Below, in pieces: positions 4,986-8,678 of a DNA stretch of 8,678 nt. The stretch is from DASSKO01 sp035690425 (lineage in GTDB: Bacteria > Actinomycetota > Actinomycetes > Propionibacteriales > Nocardioidaceae), in the NCBI GenBank assembly GCA_035690425.1, contig DASSKO010000121.1, forward strand, positions 1-8,678, read 5' to 3'. The notes beneath the pieces are model-generated. The model made no database searches and was not told the DNA's origin. It saw nothing but the letters and a program-made list of their open reading frames with translations. The translations under genes and the position numbers were made by a program. Numbering within the stretch: position 1 is the stretch's first letter; every line of letters starts with the position of its first letter.

Positions 4986-5612
4986 ATGACGACGTCCGGA
5001 CTGCGCGAACGCAAGAAGCAAGCCACCCGTCGCCACCTCGCGGACGTGGCCAAGGAGCTCTTCGCTGCCCGCGGGTTCGACAACGTCACCGTCGCCGAGG
5101 TCGCTCAGGCTGCGAACGTCTCCAAGATGACGGTGTTCAACTACTTTCCCCGCAAGGAAGATCTCTTCCTCGACCGGCACGCGGACCAGCTCCGGGACGT
5201 CGAACGGGCTTTGGCCGGGCGGGCGCCGGGGGAGTCAGTGACCACGGCGCTGCGTCGCTACCAGCACCAGCTCCTCGACGCCCACCATGAGCTGTCCGGG
5301 GCGGTCGAGGGGATCGCCGGATGCTGGGAGATCATCTCCGCCAGTCCGGCGCTTCTCAGCCGGCTGCACGAGCAGGCCCTCGAGCTGCAGGCCGTCATCT
5401 CCGAGGTGCTCGCCCGTGAGACCGGCGACCCGCTGATGTCCCGGCTGGCCGCCGGCCAGCTCGCCGCCGCGGTCGGAGCCATCTTCGAGACCGCGTTGCG
5501 GCGCATGGTCGACGGCGAGGACATCGACCGGGTGCGCCGCGACCAGGCCGCCCTCGTCGACGCCGCCTTCGACCTCCTCGAGCACGGCCTCGGCAACTTC
5601 GGCGCCCGCTGA
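4986..5612 (+). CDS. TetR/AcrR-family transcriptional repressor
   Basis: A 208-residue product, normal for the family. The N-terminal DNA-binding domain is at about 8-65: RERKKQATRRHLADVAKELFAARGFDNVTV, then the helix-turn-helix VAEVAQAANVSKMTVFNYFPRKEDLF (36-61) with the usual TVFNYF recognition-helix end. The remaining all-helical part (about 70-205) is the ligand-binding and dimerisation domain and is not assignable to a ligand from sequence. The start ATG at 4986 sits eight bases after a -10 hexamer with no Shine-Dalgarno site, fitting a leaderless transcript. Two copies of one palindromic box, at its own promoter and upstream of the 28-residue gene, are the likely operators. It is divergent from the WhiB7-like gene and converges, ten bases apart, on the small membrane-peptide gene. 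Its role is most likely sensing a toxic compound and derepressing an efflux module. Confidence 0.93.
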   Translation: MTTSGLRERKKQATRRHLADVAKELFAARGFDNVTVAEVAQAANVSKMTVFNYFPRKEDLFLDRHADQLRDVERALAGRAPGESVTTALRRYQHQLLDAHHELSGAVEGIAGCWEIISASPALLSRLHEQALELQAVISEVLARETGDPLMSRLAAGQLAAAVGAIFETALRRMVDGEDIDRVRRDQAALVDAAFDLLEHGLGNFGAR

Positions 5613-5622
5613 GCGTCGTCGG

Positions 5623-5709
5623 TTACTTCTTCTTGCAGGCCTCGGTGTAGGCGAGCCAGCCGACGGTGATGATCGCGATGGCGAAGATGACGTACGCGGC
5701 GGTGTCCAT
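5623..5709 (-). CDS. 28-residue single-span membrane peptide
   Basis: On the minus strand ATG at 5709 is preceded by GAGGGG at a six-base spacing, an excellent ribosome-binding site, and the frame ends at TAA (5625 to 5623). The product is MDTAAYVIFAIAIITVGWLA plus YTEACKKK: a short acidic N-terminus, about 20 hydrophobic residues (4-22) and a tri-lysine tail. By the positive-inside rule this predicts the C-terminus in the cytoplasm. I recognise no named family. It lies 121 bp downstream of the second MFS gene and has its own promoter-like region containing a perfect copy of the TetR-box. A small accessory subunit or modulator of the MFS transporters is a plausible role, but this is inferred from context only. 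Confidence 0.75.
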   Translation of the reverse strand: MDTAAYVIFAIAIITVGWLAYTEACKKK

Positions 5710-5775
5710 GTGGTTCCCCTCGTCGGGTCGGCGGTTCGCCGGGGTGGCGATCACGAGCTCTGCGTCCGCCACTCT

Positions 5776-5812
5776 CGCGCAAATTCGTTGACTCGGTCAA
5801 TTCGTGTGCGCG
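5776..5812 (-). promoter_or_regulatory. TetR-box and promoter of the 28-residue gene
   Basis: TTGACTCGGTCAA at 5788-5800 is a perfect inverted repeat with three central bases. It matches the box in the whiB/tetR region at 12 of 13 positions. It is the core of a longer imperfect palindrome, 5776-5812, whose outer ends CGCGCA/TGCGCG also pair (12 of 17 pairs in all). On the minus strand TTGACC (5800 to 5795) can act as a -35, with the weak -10 GAGAGT 18 bp further on. That places a start site about 60 nt upstream of the 28-residue gene. AATTCGT is also directly repeated at 5782 and 5799. Confidence 0.6.
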
Positions 5813-5830
5813 GTACAAGTCTTGGCAGGG

Positions 5831-7105
5831 TCAGAGTCGGTCGTCGTTCGCCAGCCGGCGCACGAAGAAGATGCTGGCCAGCAGGGCAGCCGAGCACACG
5901 TACCACATCGCGGCGTAGCCCTGCGTCGACTTGAGCACCGGCGCCAGCAGCAGGATCCCGGTGCCGGCCACCAGCGGGCCCAGCGTGCCGCCGACCCCGC
6001 GGCTGATCCCGAACAGCCCGGATGCGGCGCCGTGCCGCTCCTCGGGCAGCAGCCGCATCAGCATCGACAGCGGCAGCGTCATCACCGTGGCCGCACCGGC
6101 GGCCACCACCGGGATCAGCCCGGCCACCCAGGTGGCCTGCAGGAAACCGGGGATCGCCATGCACCCGCCGTACACCACCAGCGCCCCGGTCAGCAGCCGG
6201 ACGTGCCCGAACCGGTCGGCCAGCCAGCCGGAGGTGGGCGCGGCGATCGCGATGCCCACCGCGACCAGCGGGAAGATGAGCGTGGCCACGAACGACGACG
6301 GCTTGCCCAGCCCGACGGTGAAGAACAGCACCACGAACGCGCGCAACGCGGCCAGCGCGAAGTTCCAGAAGCCGTTGGCGATCATCAGCATCACGATGGA
6401 CCGGTCCTGCAGCAGCTCGCGCATCGCGCCGACGGCATGAAGGCCGGAATCCTGGCTGTTCTCGACCTCATCCTTCCGCCGCTTGCGCAGCCCGTAGACC
6501 AGCGCCGCGGTGACGACCAGCATCAGCAGCGCCGCGACGAAGAACGGCAGCCCGGCTGACACCGACAGCAGAAGACCGCCACCGATCAGGGCCAGGCCCA
6601 CCCCGGTAACCCGGAAGCTGCTCTCCGCGCTGCGGGACCGCCCGCTGGCCTCATCGGGGACCAGGTCGGGGTACAGCGCCCAGTACGGCGCGAGGAAGGC
6701 GTAGTAGCCGATGTACAAGACACACAGCGCGACGGCGAAGCCCCACAGGCCGGCCCGGGCGATGCCCAGCACACCGACCGCGGCCACGGCCAGGCACAGC
6801 AGGACACCACTGGCCACCATCCAGGCGAGTCGGCTTCCGACGGTGTGGTGCCGGTCGGCCAGCCCGCCGACGATCGCCGGCACGAAGATGCCGAAGAACC
6901 CCTCCCCGCCGACCAGCAGGCCGACCATCAGGGGGCCGGAGATCTGCTGGACCAGGACGGGAACGTACGTCGAGGTGACCGAGATCGTGAACGCGAGGCC
7001 GAGCGCGGGCACGCCGAGCAGCACGAGCAGCCGTCGCTCCGGCCAGCTCAGGGACCGGTGCTCCTCGCTGGATCTGTCCTCGTCCTGCTGCGTGGTGTCG
7101 GTCAT
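5831..7105 (-). CDS. MFS transporter resembling the sugar/H+ symporter-like (SLC45/GPH-type) group
   Basis: A 424-residue integral membrane protein with about 12 spans in two halves, joined by a charged cytoplasmic loop at about 206-235 (GLRKRRKDEVENSQDSG). MFS motif-A-like loops are GGLADRHHTVGSR (80-92) and SGWLADRFGHVR (292-303), each after the second helix of its half. The stretch APYWALYPDLVPDEASGRSRS (139-159) resembles a conserved loop of SLC45/GPH-like carriers. The first 20 residues are hydrophilic. The start is firm: GGAGGAGG lies seven bases upstream, and the ATG overlaps the previous gene's stop as ATGA. Substrate and direction cannot be read from sequence; the TetR/WhiB7 neighbours favour export of a toxic compound. 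It belongs to a different MFS branch from its upstream partner. Confidence 0.9.
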   Translation of the reverse strand: MTDTTQQDEDRSSEEHRSLSWPERRLLVLLGVPALGLAFTISVTSTYVPVLVQQISGPLMVGLLVGGEGFFGIFVPAIVGGLADRHHTVGSRLAWMVASGVLLCLAVAAVGVLGIARAGLWGFAVALCVLYIGYYAFLAPYWALYPDLVPDEASGRSRSAESSFRVTGVGLALIGGGLLLSVSAGLPFFVAALLMLVVTAALVYGLRKRRKDEVENSQDSGLHAVGAMRELLQDRSIVMLMIANGFWNFALAALRAFVVLFFTVGLGKPSSFVATLIFPLVAVGIAIAAPTSGWLADRFGHVRLLTGALVVYGGCMAIPGFLQATWVAGLIPVVAAGAATVMTLPLSMLMRLLPEERHGAASGLFGISRGVGGTLGPLVAGTGILLLAPVLKSTQGYAAMWYVCSAALLASIFFVRRLANDDRL

Positions 7106-8664
7106 GTCCGCGCCTCCTCCGTCTCTCGGACTGCCTCGTCGGAGGCGACTGCCGTGGCGACGTCACGTGGGTACGTGCGCCGCGCCCAGAACACGATCAG
7201 CAGCCCGGCCACCAGCAGCGGCAGCAGCATGATCGAGAACGCGTCGGCCAGGCCGGCCGCTGCCTGCGCGCTGACCGCGCCCTGCCCGGCGGTGTGCGCG
7301 GAGATATCGCGCTCGCTGGCGCCGCCCAGCCAGGCCGACACCAGGCCGAACAGCACGGGCGCAGCCGCCCCGAGCCCGTAGCGGAGCACCGTGCGCACCG
7401 CCTCGGCGCGGCCCCACAGCCGGCCGGGCATCAGATCGAGCCGGGCGGCGTCGAGCGGCGGGTTGGCGCCACCGAGCCCGGCGGCGGCCAGGAAGAACAG
7501 CGGCGCCGCGATCGCCAGGACGGTCGTGGACAGGCCAGGCAGGAACAGCCCGACTGCGAGCAGGAAGCAAATCCCGGCGATCGCCGGCCGAGCGGAGACC
7601 CGATGCCGCGCGAGCAGCCGGTCGGCGATCCGGCCACCGGCCAGCACCCCGACGATGGCGCCGAGCCCGATCATGAACAGCAGCATGTTGGCGGTGCCCT
7701 GGCCCAGGTCGTACCGGCCGCGCAGGAACACCACCGCGAACGTGCGAAGCCCGGAGAAGAAGAAGAAGCCGAGCGCCGACGAGACGATCAGGACCCGGTT
7801 GGTGGGGATCAGCAGCACGTACCGGACCGCCCACCACAGCGACTTGCGGGTCGGGTCGTCGTGCAGCACCAGGTCCGGACGCGGGTCGACCCCCTGCTCG
7901 CGGACCTGCTGGCCGGCCCGGTTGTCCTCCACCGGCTCCTGCTGGTCGACGGTCTTGTCGTCGGCCCGCTTGTGCGGCCGGATCCGCTGCGCGCCGTACG
8001 GCAGCCGCCAGCTCCCGTCCCGAGCCGGCTCGGGCAGGCGTCGCCAGATCACCCAGGCCAGCGCCAGCCCGGGCAGCGCCAGCGCCCAGAACGCGAACCG
8101 CCACGACAGGGCCGCGGCGATGTCGCCGGACACCAGCAGCCCGACGCCGGCGCCGACCAGCTCGCCGCTGAGCACGAAACCGTAGACCCGGCCCCGCTCG
8201 GAGACCGGGAAGTAGTCACCGGTCAGCGACGCCACGGCCGGGCCGGCTGTGGCCACGATGGCGCCGAGCGCGACGCGGGTGAGCAGCAGCATGGTGTACG
8301 ACGGGGAGAGCCCACCGACGGCCAGCGCGGCCGACCACAGCACGATCGCCCCGGCGAGCAGGCCGGTCCGGTTGACCCGGTCGGTCAGCGACCCGGCCGG
8401 GAGGGTGGCGACCGCCCCGATCCCGGTGGACACCGACACCAGCAGGCCAACCTGGGTGTTGCCGATGTTCAGCGACGCCTCCAGCTGCGGCGCGGTGGCC
8501 CCAATCGTCGCCGCGTCGGCGGACTCCAGCGCCAGCACGCAGGCCAGCAGCGCGATCACCTTCAGCCGGGCACGCCCACCCACCTTCTCGGGCACCTGGC
8601 GCACGAGAAGGGTGCGGAGCCGGTCGACGGTCGTGCTCGCAGAGCCGGGGCGGTGGGACGTCAT
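7102..8664 (-). CDS. MFS transporter, Spinster-like branch, with long central loop
   Basis: A 520-residue protein with about 12 membrane spans. Residues 36-53 start with ALLACVLALESADAATIGA, typical of Spinster-like MFS carriers; motif A is GSLTDRVNRTG (91-101), repeated in the second half as GGRIADRLLARHR (343-355). Between helices 6 and 7 is a very hydrophilic loop of about 70 residues (208-280), rich in Asp, Gln, Arg and Pro, longer than usual. A second polar insertion, SERDISAHTAGQG (450-462), lies in the C-terminal half. It is probably the first gene of a coupled pair, its stop overlapping the next start as ATGA. The frame is open upstream to the window edge, so a start further right is possible; no good ribosome-binding site is visible in the 14 bases before 8664. 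Substrate unknown. Confidence 0.9.
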   Translation of the reverse strand: MTSHRPGSASTTVDRLRTLLVRQVPEKVGGRARLKVIALLACVLALESADAATIGATAPQLEASLNIGNTQVGLLVSVSTGIGAVATLPAGSLTDRVNRTGLLAGAIVLWSAALAVGGLSPSYTMLLLTRVALGAIVATAGPAVASLTGDYFPVSERGRVYGFVLSGELVGAGVGLLVSGDIAAALSWRFAFWALALPGLALAWVIWRRLPEPARDGSWRLPYGAQRIRPHKRADDKTVDQQEPVEDNRAGQQVREQGVDPRPDLVLHDDPTRKSLWWAVRYVLLIPTNRVLIVSSALGFFFFSGLRTFAVVFLRGRYDLGQGTANMLLFMIGLGAIVGVLAGGRIADRLLARHRVSARPAIAGICFLLAVGLFLPGLSTTVLAIAAPLFFLAAAGLGGANPPLDAARLDLMPGRLWGRAEAVRTVLRYGLGAAAPVLFGLVSAWLGGASERDISAHTAGQGAVSAQAAAGLADAFSIMLLPLLVAGLLIVFWARRTYPRDVATAVASDEAVRETEEART

Positions 8665-8678
8665 CGCCCGGTTCGTAC

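Overview
The window is chromosomal DNA from a high-GC actinomycete. The evidence is strongly GC-biased codon use and a set of families typical of that phylum: WhiB, GAF-ANTAR regulators, DUF1707, DUF2630 and a Lys/Ser-rich 44-residue protein. I cannot name the genus from the sequence. No rRNA, tRNA, CRISPR array, insertion sequence or phage gene is visible.

Left part (1-2053). A stomatin/SPFH-type membrane protein runs off the left edge on the minus strand. It is divergent from a stand-alone 61-residue DUF1707 protein, and the gap between them holds a perfect 18-bp tandem duplication. Two small unrecognised genes (60 and 82 residues, 8 nt apart) follow on the plus strand and end at a bulged hairpin. 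About 350 bp after that has no convincing gene.

Middle (2054-4569). Two GAF-ANTAR regulator genes on the minus strand overlap by ATGA, with a terminator-like hairpin after the second. Their upstream region (3484-3946) has no protein gene but carries two adjacent hairpins. On the plus strand come a 44-residue basic protein, a frameshifted N-terminal remnant of an alanine-dehydrogenase/N5-(carboxyethyl)ornithine-synthase-like gene overlapping its stop by GTGA, and a DUF2630 protein.

Right part (4601-8678). This is the most coherent module. A WhiB7-like iron-sulfur regulator (minus) is divergent from a TetR-family repressor (plus). Beyond TetR, on the minus strand, are a 28-residue single-span membrane peptide and a translationally coupled pair of MFS transporters from different subfamilies. 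A 13-bp box, TTGACTCGGTCMA, occurs once between whiB and tetR and once just upstream of the 28-residue gene. In both places it overlaps a predicted -35 element. The inference is that TetR represses itself, the WhiB7-like gene and the peptide gene in response to a compound, with the MFS pair as likely exporters. The promoter of the MFS pair probably lies beyond the right edge, so its control by TetR is a prediction.
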